Shown here: positions 10,102 to 18,715 of the stretch, in pieces | Numbering within the stretch: position 1 is the stretch's first letter | Layout: every line of letters starts with the position of its first letter | NCBI GenBank assembly: GCA_022647575.1 | Contig: JALCKY010000005.1 | Span: 124,001-188,000 of the forward strand | Reading direction: 5' to 3' | Length of the DNA stretch: 64,000 nucleotides | Origin: Lachnospiraceae bacterium | GTDB taxonomy: Bacteria > Bacillota > Clostridia > Lachnospirales > Lachnospiraceae | The notes under the pieces: generated by a model | Seen by the model: the letters and a program-made list of their open reading frames with translations, nothing else | The model's database searches: none | What the model was told of the DNA's origin: nothing | Translations under genes and position numbers: made by a program

Positions 10102-13100
10102 TTACTGTGCAAGCATTTCCGATAAGGTTTTGTAGAGAAGATGCGGATCGATCGGCTTGGCGATATGTCCGTTCATGCCGGCCTGAATGCATTTCTGAAT
10201 ATCATCGGTAAAGGCGTCTGCCGTCATGGCAATGATCGGCACGGTTCCGGCATCTTCACGCTCCATGGCCCGGATCTGTCCTGTTGCTTCGTAGCCATCC
10301 ATGATCGGCATGCGGATATCCATCAGAACGGCATCATAATAACGCGGAGGAGAATCACGGAACATTTCCGCGGCTCTCTTTCCGTCTTCGGCCGTCGACA
10401 CGATGACCTTTCTGTCCTCCAGAAGGGCTTTGGCAATTTCCAGGTTGAGAGGATGATCTTCACACAGCAGGATATGCTTTCCTGCAAGCAGGGGAAGCGG
10501 CTTCTTCCGGTCAGCTGTTTTTTCATCGGCGGATAAACGATCTGCCGTACTGGTTTCGCATACTGCTTCCGACGGAAAGTCCAGGTAGAAAGTCGTACCC
10601 TTCCCGATCCGGCTTTCCACGCGGATCGTGCCGCCCATCCTTTCCACAAGCTGTTTCGTTATAGCCATTCCCAGGCCGGTTCCTCTCTGTTCAGAAGAGT
10701 CATTCCGGTTCTCCTGGGTGAAAGGATTAAAAAGTGTTCTCTGGAATTCTTCGCTCATGCCGATGCCGCTGTCGCTGACTTCGATATGCTGATGCATGCT
10801 TCCGTCCGGATTCATTTCCCCGGCTGCCGTATATCGGATTTTTCCGCCTTCGGGGGTAAACTTTACCGCATTGCTCAGGATATTGAAGACAACCTGATTG
10901 ATCCGGAGCTTGTCCTGAATCGGCACAGCGCTGTCGGGCATCCGGATCTCATAGTTGATGGTCTGTTCTTTTTCTTCCACGAGAGGCATGATGACAGACT
11001 GCATATAGGAAGAAAATTCCTCCGGAGGATACGGCTCCGGATGAAGCTCGATCTTGCCGCTTTCCGCCTTGGACATGTCCAGGATGTCATTGATCAGTCC
11101 GAGCAGGAATTTGGATGAAGTGTCGATCTTCCGAAGATTCTCCTGCGCCTTTTCCGGGAGGTCCATGGCCCGTGTCAGGTATGTCATGCCGATGATGCCG
11201 TTGAGCGGCGTGCGGATATCGTGGCTCATCCGGGACAGGAAATCCGTTTTAGCGGCGTTGGCGCTGTCTGCCTCGTCACGCAGCATTTTTTCATTTTCCA
11301 GCTGTTTCTCAAGTTTCGCCTGCAGTTCCACTTCCCGCTCGACGACCCTGTAGCTTGCATAGAAAATGTGGCCGTCCGGCCGGATCTCCCGCAGGATTGC
11401 TTCCTGATTGATCCAGACGGGACTCCCGTCCTGCTTCAGGATGCGATAGTTTCCTGCATTGAAGTATTCTTTATCATATCCGTCATGAAAAGCCTTTCTG
11501 ACTCTGTCAAGATCATCAGGATGGACCGCGATGAAAGCATTTTTCATATAGGCAGCAATCAGCGGATTGTTCATCAGGATCTTCCGTGCATCCGGTCCGT
11601 CGATTTTCTCCAGGCCCAGGATCCGGAACATCTGCAGGTTGACGAAGATTCCCTCCAGATGATCGGCATCCGGCATGCGGAAGGAGACAATTCCTGCGCT
11701 GACAGAATCGATGATATCCTCGACGTATTCATTTTCCTTCTTCTGGCGAAGGACGGCATTGGTCACATCAGACTGGACCAGCAGGATCGTGTCCCTGCTG
11801 TCATCCAGATAATAATACTGGAGTCTCCTGTACATGAATTCATCCGGCTTCCCGGTATAATGTCCGCGCACCTGATATTCATAATATCCGTCTTTTTCAA
11901 GATGCTCCGCAATGACATCCATCCGGCAGCTTTCAAGATAAAATTCCCTGTCTTCCGCAGCGATGAAAGAACCTGCCGCAAACCGGCATACTTCCTCATA
12001 CGGATAAACCGTATCCGGCTTTCCCAGTTTCTCCTGATATTTGGGAAGAAGCCTGCTGCTCAGATTCAGGAAGCGGATCGTATGATTTTTCGGATCCAGA
12101 AAGGCTTCATAGTCATATTCCCGGTCCGTGATGATGCGGAAGGCACGGTCGCGGTATTTATCCTTCGTGACATTGAGCGAATAAATGATTCCCTCCGTAT
12201 CACCGCTCTCCGGATTCCGGAGCATCCGGGCAAACGTCCGCACCCAGATCATTTTTCCGTCTTCTGCCCTGCGGCGGTAGTCTACGGAATAATCCGATTT
12301 TCCTTCGTGAAAAAGTTCCAGCAGCATTTTCCTGCTGAAGTTTTTTAAGAATGCTGCCCGCTCTTCGGGAATGGAAATCATGCCAGCAGTATTTTCAATG
12401 ATTCCGTCAACCGTATCCGACTGCAGGGAATCCAGGATATATCTGGATATGCCGTGCACCTCCTGGCAGGAATTCTTTGTCAGATTGACGCGGAAGGTAC
12501 AGAGCGATTCCGGATTGGCTGTAAAAAGGGACTGGATCGTATGTCTGAAATCTTCCTCTTCCTTTTTCTGGTCGGTCACGTTGATCCCGACACCATAGGC
12601 AACGGAAGGTTTTCCGTTTTCATCTTTGACGACATTATAGATGACGTGCTCACATCTCTGAGGTGCATTCGGGCCCAGGTTCATCCAGAAGTCTTCTGAC
12701 ACTTTCGGGACGCCCTCTTCGATCTTCCTGAACATCTCCAGCAGTTTTTCCCTGTCCTCAGGACGCGGCATTCCGAGAATCGACTCCGGTACATTTTCAA
12801 TCACATCAGGAACGCCGAATTTTTTGAAAGTATGGCTTTGACTTACGATCCGGTGCTCCCGGATCCGGTACTCCCACACTCCCAGTTCTGCCGCTTCCTC
12901 TGCCAGTTCATAACGCCGCTTGGATTCCCGCAGTTCCTGTTCATTGACTGCCCGGATATAGGCATTGGAGATTGCATAAGACACGGAAAGAAGAAGCTCT
13001 GCCGTGTTCTCGATCTTTTCCGGAGCGGGATTATCCAGACCGACAAAACCAATCAGCTGATCTTCATTGTATAAAGGCGCTTCTGTCGTGCTGCGGATAT

Positions 13101-13806
13101 CCTGCTCTTTCAGCAGCCGGTATTCTTCCGGTCTGCTTTCACGGATCTTCTCGATGTCAGGCGTAACAATCGCTTTGTTCTGTTTGAAATAAGGCATCCA
13201 GCGGTCAATCGAATGAATATCCATATCCTGCAGATTTTCAATCTGCGGCTCAACACCGTCACGGCACCATTCATAGATGTTATCCAGGGATCCCTGCTGA
13301 TTGATCAGAAAGATATAGGCACGGTCTGCCTGAAAGTATTCCCCGGCATTTTTCAGGGCTCCGTTCAGCCGGTCTTCTATCGTACCCTTGCCGTTGATAA
13401 TCTGAATGGCAGCGGCAAGTTCCCGCTGCGTCTCAAGAACGGTCTGCAGTTCATTTTCCCTGAAGATGTGTTCGCTGACGTCAAATACGACTTCAATTCT
13501 GGCACGGTGTCCCTGATAGTCGATCAGATGGTCCTGCAGCTGGTAAGTCATGCCCAGCATTTTGTTTTCATGTTCCCAGCAGTATACCGCATCTTTTTTC
13601 AGCTTTGCGTTCGTGCAGAAGGGACAGGGAGCTTTCAGGCCCTGGACAGCCTCATAGCATTTCTTTCCGGAATAGCTGTCACAGTGCAGCTGTTCCCTGC
13701 ATGCCCTGTTCATGTACAGCATTTCATACGTATCAATGTCTGCCACATAAACAGCCTGCCAGAGTTCCTCGACCAGACAGCTTAAAGCGTTCTCAGAATT
13801 CTCCAT
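10102..13806 (-). CDS. Hybrid sensor histidine kinase with CPFC-PAS, GAF, PAS, HisKA, HATPase and receiver domains
   Basis: This 1234-aa protein starts at ATG 13806 behind GAGGG. The order is: an N-terminal PAS-like domain with the motif APCPFCTNAKL (about 60-70); GAF (about 150-290); a PAS module (about 300-420); three further PAS-like segments (420-820); HisKA with SHDIRTPLNG (His862); HATPase with N box NAVKF and G boxes DSGIGM and GTGLG; and a receiver with acceptor Asp1163 in LMDIRMP. There is no Hpt domain and no DNA-binding output, so phosphotransfer to a separate Hpt protein or regulator is expected. No transmembrane segment is visible. The kinase at 60118 is a close paralog lacking one PAS module. 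The gene converges on the surface-protein gene with 38 bp between stops. The stimulus is unknown; the paired cysteines suggest a metal or redox input, which is only inference. Confidence 0.93.
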   Translation of the reverse strand: MENSENALSCLVEELWQAVYVADIDTYEMLYMNRACREQLHCDSYSGKKCYEAVQGLKAPCPFCTNAKLKKDAVYCWEHENKMLGMTYQLQDHLIDYQGHRARIEVVFDVSEHIFRENELQTVLETQRELAAAIQIINGKGTIEDRLNGALKNAGEYFQADRAYIFLINQQGSLDNIYEWCRDGVEPQIENLQDMDIHSIDRWMPYFKQNKAIVTPDIEKIRESRPEEYRLLKEQDIRSTTEAPLYNEDQLIGFVGLDNPAPEKIENTAELLLSVSYAISNAYIRAVNEQELRESKRRYELAEEAAELGVWEYRIREHRIVSQSHTFKKFGVPDVIENVPESILGMPRPEDREKLLEMFRKIEEGVPKVSEDFWMNLGPNAPQRCEHVIYNVVKDENGKPSVAYGVGINVTDQKKEEEDFRHTIQSLFTANPESLCTFRVNLTKNSCQEVHGISRYILDSLQSDTVDGIIENTAGMISIPEERAAFLKNFSRKMLLELFHEGKSDYSVDYRRRAEDGKMIWVRTFARMLRNPESGDTEGIIYSLNVTKDKYRDRAFRIITDREYDYEAFLDPKNHTIRFLNLSSRLLPKYQEKLGKPDTVYPYEEVCRFAAGSFIAAEDREFYLESCRMDVIAEHLEKDGYYEYQVRGHYTGKPDEFMYRRLQYYYLDDSRDTILLVQSDVTNAVLRQKKENEYVEDIIDSVSAGIVSFRMPDADHLEGIFVNLQMFRILGLEKIDGPDARKILMNNPLIAAYMKNAFIAVHPDDLDRVRKAFHDGYDKEYFNAGNYRILKQDGSPVWINQEAILREIRPDGHIFYASYRVVEREVELQAKLEKQLENEKMLRDEADSANAAKTDFLSRMSHDIRTPLNGIIGMTYLTRAMDLPEKAQENLRKIDTSSKFLLGLINDILDMSKAESGKIELHPEPYPPEEFSSYMQSVIMPLVEEKEQTINYEIRMPDSAVPIQDKLRINQVVFNILSNAVKFTPEGGKIRYTAAGEMNPDGSMHQHIEVSDSGIGMSEEFQRTLFNPFTQENRNDSSEQRGTGLGMAITKQLVERMGGTIRVESRIGKGTTFYLDFPSEAVCETSTADRLSADEKTADRKKPLPLLAGKHILLCEDHPLNLEIAKALLEDRKVIVSTAEDGKRAAEMFRDSPPRYYDAVLMDIRMPIMDGYEATGQIRAMEREDAGTVPIIAMTADAFTDDIQKCIQAGMNGHIAKPIDPHLLYKTLSEMLAQ

Positions 13807-13865
13807 GTCTTTCCCTCATCAGACATTTCAATCAGAAGCTTTCAGAATATTGAATGGTTGTTTAA

Positions 13866-13894
13866 ATTATAGCACCGTACAAAAACAGCCGCAA
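13866..13894 (-). promoter_or_regulatory. Promoter of the 1234-aa kinase, spacer conserved with its paralog
   Basis: On the minus strand TTGCGG (13889-13894), a 17-bp spacer and TATAAT (13866-13871) preceded by TGC form the promoter. Across the 29 bp it matches the promoter at 63640-63668 at 23 positions, including CTG right after the -35 and GGTG in the distal spacer. Confidence 0.75.
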
Positions 13895-13966
13895 TAACTC
13901 ATTTTCCCCGGCTGGAAGCTTGTAAATTGCATAAATAAAAAGAATTTCAGCGTCCACGGTCCGCTC

Positions 13967-13994
13967 TTGACATCTGCTCCCAGGCGTATATAAT
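13967..13994 (+). promoter_or_regulatory. Consensus promoter of the marR-MATE unit
   Basis: TTGACA (13967-13972) and TATAAT (13989-13994) are both perfect and 16 bp apart. The predicted start near 14001 falls inside the TAATTA repeat array, so a bound regulator would block initiation. Confidence 0.85.
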
Positions 13995-14023
13995 TACCTA
14001 TGTTAATTATCTATGTTAATTAT
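13991..14023 (+). repeat. Tandem 13-bp repeats with three TAATTA cores, probable MarR operator
   Basis: CTATGTTAATTAT occurs twice head-to-tail with no gap (13998-14010 and 14011-14023). A third TAATTA overlaps the -10 box (13991-13996), so TAATTA cores begin at 13991, 14004 and 14017, exactly 13 bp apart. The position over the -10 and start site indicates autorepression by the MarR protein encoded just downstream. Confidence 0.7.
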
Positions 14024-14042
14024 TTCAGGAGGGATCTGAGTG

Positions 14043-14492
14043 ATGAAATCTGAAAATGTCAGTGAACTGATCGGTGCCTGTTATGAAGCCCGAAGAATCA
14101 TCGAGCTGATGCCCAGGCTTCCCGAAGGCATGAAGCCAAGCCATATTCATGTCATGGATATGATTTCCCAGCTTCAGCAGAAAAAGGGAGCGGTTCGCAT
14201 CAGCGACATTGCCGCGGCACTGCATGTAACGAACCCGGGCATCACAAGACTGGTAAACGAGCTTACGGAAATGAACGCAGTTAAAAAGATGCAGGACAGC
14301 AAAGACAAAAGAGTTTTTACCGTCAGCCTGACTCCCCTGGGGCAGAAATACCATAAGAAGTATCTGGAAGAATACCATAATGAAATGGCCTGTAAGCTTT
14401 CCGATATTCCTGAAAAAGATATCCGGACAGCCGCAGGGGTAATTCACGAGGCCTACCGTATTCTGTCAGACGGAAATATGAAACTGGGATAA
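14043..14492 (+). CDS. MarR-family transcriptional regulator
   Basis: This 149-aa protein has a central winged helix: RISDIAAALHVTNPGITRLV is the helix-turn-helix, and DSKDKRVFTVSLTPLG is the wing followed by the family-typical T-x-x-G segment. Helical N- and C-terminal arms for dimerisation complete the MarR plan. ATG 14043 is 9 nt after AGGAGGG (14027-14033). A GTG at 14040, in frame, is an alternative start that would add one residue. MarR proteins usually repress their own gene and neighbouring exporters and release DNA on binding small aromatic compounds or on oxidation. Here the tandem TAATTA array and two MATE genes directly downstream fit that pattern. The ligand is not predictable. 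Confidence 0.9.
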   Translation: MKSENVSELIGACYEARRIIELMPRLPEGMKPSHIHVMDMISQLQQKKGAVRISDIAAALHVTNPGITRLVNELTEMNAVKKMQDSKDKRVFTVSLTPLGQKYHKKYLEEYHNEMACKLSDIPEKDIRTAAGVIHEAYRILSDGNMKLG

Positions 14493-14566
14493 TCCCTGAA
14501 AAATAATGGTTCAAACGGACTGCGCTTCACGATAAGCAGGCAGTTCTTCAAAGGAGAAAGATTCTG

Positions 14567-15943
14567 ATGAACAAGCTAAACAAAATGAGTGTAATGCCCG
14601 TACCCAAACTTCTGCTGAACATGGGCGGACCGATGATGATTTCCATGCTTGGTCAGGCACTCTACAATGTCGTAGACAGCTATTTCGTTTCCCATATGCA
14701 GGATACGGCTTCCGTTTCCGCCATGGGCGACAAGGCCGTCAATGCGCTGACCCTGGCCTTTCCCATCCAGATGCTGATCATGGCCGTCGGCGTCGGAACC
14801 GGCGTCGGCATCAATGCCGGCCTTGCACGGAGCCTCGGGAGGAAGGACCGCGACACCGCCGGATGGACGGCAGGGAATGCCCTGTTCATCAGCGCCTGCT
14901 ACTATCTGGCTTTCCTGATTTTCGGCATTTTCGGGGCAGGGTCCTTTATTTCCAGTCAGAGTTCCGATCCTGTGATTTCGGAAATGGCCGTCACCTATCT
15001 GAACATCGTAACCATCTGGTCCTTCGGCACGATCTTCTACATGTGTATCGAAAAGATCATCATGGCAACCGGAAATACCCTCATCACAATGATTGCCCAG
15101 CTGGCAGGCGCCGTTACGAACATCATCCTGGACCCCATCATGATCTACGGCTTAATCGGCTGTCCGCAGATGGGCGTGGCAGGCGCCGCTGCTGCAACCG
15201 TCATCGGGCAGTGCGTCTCACTGGTCATTATCCTGTACATGCATCTTTTTCGGAATGATTCCATCGACAAGGCGCTGCGCTATCTGAAGCCCCGCGCAAA
15301 AATCCTGCGGGATATCTATATCGTCGGCGCGCCTGCCATCCTGATGCAGGCACTCACGTCCTTCATGACCTACGGAATGAACCTGATCCTCGGATCGATC
15401 TCCGTCTCCGCCGTCACAGCCTACGGAATTTATTACAAGCTGCAGAATTTCATCTTCATGCCGGCTTACGGACTGAACAATGCCTCCATCCCAATCATCG
15501 CCTACAACTACGGTGCCGGAAATAAGGATAGGATCCGGGCTGCTGTCAGATACGGTCTCATTTACGTCTCCGTCATCATGGCTGCCGGCATCTTCCTGCT
15601 GCAGGTATTCCCCAATCCGATCGTGGGGGCCTTCTCCCTTACGGAAGAATCACGTCTCCTGTGCGTCACGGCGCTGAGGATCATTACCTGCGGCTTCTTC
15701 TTTGCCGGCTTCAACATCATCCTTCAGGGCATCTGCCAGGCTCTGGGAAACGGGATCTACTCCCTCATCATTTCCATGATCCGCATGCTGATTGTCGTGC
15801 TGCCGATGGCCTGGATCCTGTCGAAGCTGCCGGGTGCCCAAACCGCCGTCTGGTTCTCAATCCCGGCATCCGAACTGGCTGCCTGCATTCTTGCTGTCAT
15901 ACTGACGAAGAAACTTTTCAGGAATTCTCTTCATCTGATCTGA
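14567..15943 (+). CDS. MATE-family multidrug/cation exporter 1
   Basis: This 458-aa polytopic membrane protein has about 12 hydrophobic segments and two homologous MatE halves. It opens with the typical GGPMMISMLGQALYNVVDSY, a first helix ending in a DSYFVS-like segment. An AAGGAGA ribosome site precedes ATG 14567. It probably exports drugs, dyes or metabolites coupled to Na+ or H+. It lies 74 bp behind marR on the same strand with no terminator between, so it is most likely in the MarR-controlled transcript. Its substrate cannot be read from sequence. Confidence 0.92.
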   Translation: MNKLNKMSVMPVPKLLLNMGGPMMISMLGQALYNVVDSYFVSHMQDTASVSAMGDKAVNALTLAFPIQMLIMAVGVGTGVGINAGLARSLGRKDRDTAGWTAGNALFISACYYLAFLIFGIFGAGSFISSQSSDPVISEMAVTYLNIVTIWSFGTIFYMCIEKIIMATGNTLITMIAQLAGAVTNIILDPIMIYGLIGCPQMGVAGAAAATVIGQCVSLVIILYMHLFRNDSIDKALRYLKPRAKILRDIYIVGAPAILMQALTSFMTYGMNLILGSISVSAVTAYGIYYKLQNFIFMPAYGLNNASIPIIAYNYGAGNKDRIRAAVRYGLIYVSVIMAAGIFLLQVFPNPIVGAFSLTEESRLLCVTALRIITCGFFFAGFNIILQGICQALGNGIYSLIISMIRMLIVVLPMAWILSKLPGAQTAVWFSIPASELAACILAVILTKKLFRNSLHLI

Positions 15944-15983
15944 TGCGCAATGCACAGAAATTATTCTTATGCAATGCCTGAAA

Positions 15984-15992
15984 TGATATACT
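15984..15992 (+). promoter_or_regulatory. Extended -10 element placed for leaderless transcription
   Basis: TGATATACT (15984-15992) is an extended -10 box. The ATG of the second MATE gene starts at 15999, 7 bp after the box, where initiation is expected. No good -35 is seen 17 bp upstream (TTCTTA at 15964-15969), and no Shine-Dalgarno sequence lies before the ATG. Confidence 0.55.
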
Positions 15993-15998
15993 GTCATT

Positions 15999-17378
15999 AT
16001 GACAAAATCAAACAGTTCGAATTTTACTGAAGGAAAAATTCTTTCACCGCTGCTGAATTTTGCGATGCCGATTCTTTTTGCACTCCTTCTGCAGGCGATG
16101 TACGGCACTGTCGACCTTCTGGTCGTCGGAAAATTCGCCTCCTCCGCGGATGTCTCGGGCGTCGCAACAGGATCGAAAATCCTCATGACTCTCACGACGT
16201 TCATCACGTCGCTGGCGATGGGGACAACGGTCGTGCTCGGCCAGCGGATCGGAGAAAAGAAAGAGCAGGATGCGGGAGCCACGGTCGGTGCAAGCATTGC
16301 CCTTTTTCTTTCGTTAGGCTTCGTCATCGCATTTGCGATGCAGCCGCTGGCATCTCCGGCTGCTTCTCTCATGCAGGCGCCCACGGAGGCTTTTTCTCAG
16401 ACGGTTGATTATATCCGCATCTGCAGCGGCGGGGCGGTTTTCATCGTTGCCTATAACCTGATCGGCAGCATTTTCCGCGGCATAGGAAATGCACGCATGC
16501 CGCTGATTTCCGTCGCCATCGCCTGTGCGGCAAATATTGCAGGCGATCTTCTCCTGGTCGCGGTCTTTCACATGGGTGCCGCCGGTGCCGCGTATGCGAC
16601 TGTTTTTGCGCAGGCACTGAGCGTTGTCATTTCCATGCTGATCATCCGAAGAACGAAACTTCCGTTTGAATTCGGGCTTCGCATGATCCGCTTCGACAAA
16701 AGGATCATCCGGCGTGTACTGTTTCTGGGAATTCCGCTTGCACTGCAGGATCTTCTTGTCTCGGTTTCGTTTCTCGTCATCATGGCGATCGTCAATACCT
16801 TCGGCGTCACGGCTTCGGCAGGCGTCGGCGTTGCCGGAAAGGCAATTGATTTCATTATGCTCGTCCCTGCCAGTTTTGAGCAGGCAATGGCTGCATTTGT
16901 CGCACAGAATGCCGGCGCGGGGAAATATGACCGCGCCCGAAGGGCTTTGAAATACGGAATCATGGCCAGTTTCTGTTTCGGACTTCTGATGTTTTCCCTC
17001 TCCTTTTTCCGAGGGGACCTGCTTGCCGGTATTTTCTCGAACAATGAAGAAGTCATCGCAGCCGCGTGGGATTATATGAAAGCATATGGAATCGACTGCC
17101 TTCTGACAGCATTCCTTTTCTGCTTCCTCGGCTACTATAACGGGCTCGGACGTACGCGGTTCGTCATGATTCAGGGAATTGCATCCGCCTTCGGCATCCG
17201 GATTCCTGTGTCCTTCCTGATGAGCCGCATCCTTCCGGTATCCCTTTTCCGCATCGGCCTTGCGACGCCCTGTGCCAGCGCCGTGCAGATTCTATGCTGC
17301 TTTATCTATTTTGCGCATGTAAAAAAAGAACAGGAGCACAAAAACGTTCCCGGATATGCTACAATGAAAAAGTCATAA
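15999..17378 (+). CDS. MATE-family exporter 2
   Basis: This 459-aa polytopic protein of the MATE superfamily has an N-terminus with the family-typical LLNFAMPILFALLLQAMYGT and VDLLVVGKFA, then about 12 membrane segments. It is clearly diverged from exporter 1, so this is not a recent duplication. The 55-bp gap behind exporter 1 carries its own extended -10 box and no ribosome site. The mRNA may therefore start at the initiator ATG, although read-through from marR is also possible. The next in-frame methionine is well inside the conserved first helix, so a later start is unlikely. It probably exports a cationic compound; the substrate is unknown. Confidence 0.91.
   Translation: MTKSNSSNFTEGKILSPLLNFAMPILFALLLQAMYGTVDLLVVGKFASSADVSGVATGSKILMTLTTFITSLAMGTTVVLGQRIGEKKEQDAGATVGASIALFLSLGFVIAFAMQPLASPAASLMQAPTEAFSQTVDYIRICSGGAVFIVAYNLIGSIFRGIGNARMPLISVAIACAANIAGDLLLVAVFHMGAAGAAYATVFAQALSVVISMLIIRRTKLPFEFGLRMIRFDKRIIRRVLFLGIPLALQDLLVSVSFLVIMAIVNTFGVTASAGVGVAGKAIDFIMLVPASFEQAMAAFVAQNAGAGKYDRARRALKYGIMASFCFGLLMFSLSFFRGDLLAGIFSNNEEVIAAAWDYMKAYGIDCLLTAFLFCFLGYYNGLGRTRFVMIQGIASAFGIRIPVSFLMSRILPVSLFRIGLATPCASAVQILCCFIYFAHVKKEQEHKNVPGYATMKKS
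17357..17365 (+). promoter_or_regulatory. Candidate extended -10 of the CAP-protein gene
   Basis: TGCTACAAT (17357-17365) sits in the last codons of the second MATE gene, 40 bp before the CAP gene ATG. I see no convincing -35, so this rests on the extended -10 alone. Confidence 0.4.
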
Positions 17379-17404
17379 AACTGCATCATATGAGGGAGGC
17401 TGTC

Positions 17405-18712
17405 ATGAAATTCTGGAAAAGGTTTATTGCTGCACTTGCGGCAGCGGCAATGCTGCTGACTTTGAATCCTGCATCCGTGCTCGCGGATAATTCTTCCACA
17501 GCCATTACACTTTCTTTTGGCTTTAATCAGTCAGAAGCCAGAAGGGGGCTCGACCTGGTCAATGCTTTCCGTACGGGAAATGAAGCGTGGTACTGGGATC
17601 CTTCTTCTTCAAATAAAATCCAGGCTTCAAACCTTTCAGGTCTGATTTACGATTATGATCTGGAAGCTGCTGCCATGCAGCGCGCAGCCGAGATCTCGAT
17701 GAATTACAGTCACGACCGCCTGGACGGTACCGACTGCTTTACTGCTTACCCTTCTGATATCGGCACTGCAGGCGAAAACATCGCCTACGGATTTACTTCC
17801 GTAGACTCCGTGATGGATGCCTGGAAGGAAACCAATGAAGGATATGGCGGCCAGGGACATCGCAGGAATATGCTCAACAGTGCTTTTAATGTTTACGGAG
17901 AAGCCTGCGTCATAATGGAAGGCTGTAAGTTCTGGGTGCAGGAATTCGGATACAGAGCGGCACCGAATACCCGCGCAACATCGGCGGCTGATTCCGCCCG
18001 GAATATTTCAGTTCCCATCCTGAACAGTATGGTGAATACAGCCGAAGCTTCTGACGCAGCCAATCTTCTTCAGATCAGCAATGTCGGCAGCAGCATCGAT
18101 ATGCCTTTGCTCAATATTACGCGTCTGAAAATCAATGCGGATTCCGCATACGATGAAAATGCTGTTTATGCAGGCTGTGTCCCGGTAAACTGGGTTTCAA
18201 ACAACCCTGGAATCGCTGAGATTGAAAACGGCAGAATCACGGGTGTTTCAGCCGGAGTTGCCGTTTTGACCGCTGAAGCATTCGGGAAACAGTTTACCGC
18301 AAAAATCGCCGTCGGCTGCGACATCATGTACCGGCTTTATAATCCGAACAGCGGAGAGCATTTCTATACCGCAAATAAAGCCGAAAAGGATTCTCTCGTC
18401 TCTCTCGGCTGGAATTTTGAAGGTGCAGGCTGGTATGCGCCGCGAAGCGGAAGTCCGGTCTACCGTCTCTATAATTCAATCGGCGGGGAGCATCATTACA
18501 CCTTAAATACAGCAGAAAGAGACATGCTGATCAGCATAGGCTGGAATGATGAAAAAATCGGCTGGTATTCCGGCGGAAGCACGCCTGTGTACCGGGACTA
18601 TAATCCGAATGCATTTGCGAACAATCATAACTATACTGTCAGCCTCGGTGAAAGCAGCAGTCTGGTCAGCCTCGGCTGGAGAGCTGAGGGAATCGGCTGG
18701 TACGGAATGTAA
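17405..18712 (+). CDS. Secreted CAP-domain (SCP/PR1-like) protein with Big_2-like and DUF5648-like repeats
   Basis: This 435-aa protein starts at ATG 17405 behind GAGGGAGG. A signal peptide (about 1-28) ends at VLAD. The CAP domain (about 40-190) shows NYSHDRLDG, AGENIAYG and GHRRNML, the usual signature positions including the His and Glu residues. A Big_2-like module (about 240-310) contains VNWVSNNPGIAEIENGRI. The C-terminus holds three copies of a repeat with YRLYN followed by GEHFYT or GEHHYT and then GWYxxxxGWY spacing; the third is degenerate (YRDYN, NNHNYT). Repeats of this kind occur in secreted Firmicute proteins and probably bind glycan or cell wall. An upstream in-frame ATG at 17294 inside the MATE gene was rejected because the signal peptide begins at 17405. 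Its function may be adhesion, or sterol/lipid binding as in other CAP proteins; no enzyme activity is claimed. Confidence 0.88.
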   Translation: MKFWKRFIAALAAAAMLLTLNPASVLADNSSTAITLSFGFNQSEARRGLDLVNAFRTGNEAWYWDPSSSNKIQASNLSGLIYDYDLEAAAMQRAAEISMNYSHDRLDGTDCFTAYPSDIGTAGENIAYGFTSVDSVMDAWKETNEGYGGQGHRRNMLNSAFNVYGEACVIMEGCKFWVQEFGYRAAPNTRATSAADSARNISVPILNSMVNTAEASDAANLLQISNVGSSIDMPLLNITRLKINADSAYDENAVYAGCVPVNWVSNNPGIAEIENGRITGVSAGVAVLTAEAFGKQFTAKIAVGCDIMYRLYNPNSGEHFYTANKAEKDSLVSLGWNFEGAGWYAPRSGSPVYRLYNSIGGEHHYTLNTAERDMLISIGWNDEKIGWYSGGSTPVYRDYNPNAFANNHNYTVSLGESSSLVSLGWRAEGIGWYGM

Positions 18713-18715
18713 GCG

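Noticed and set aside
11221-12348. Open frame of 375 codons on the plus strand
   Set aside because: It is antisense to the kinase PAS region; the paralog at 61351 gives a similar shadow because the real genes are similar.
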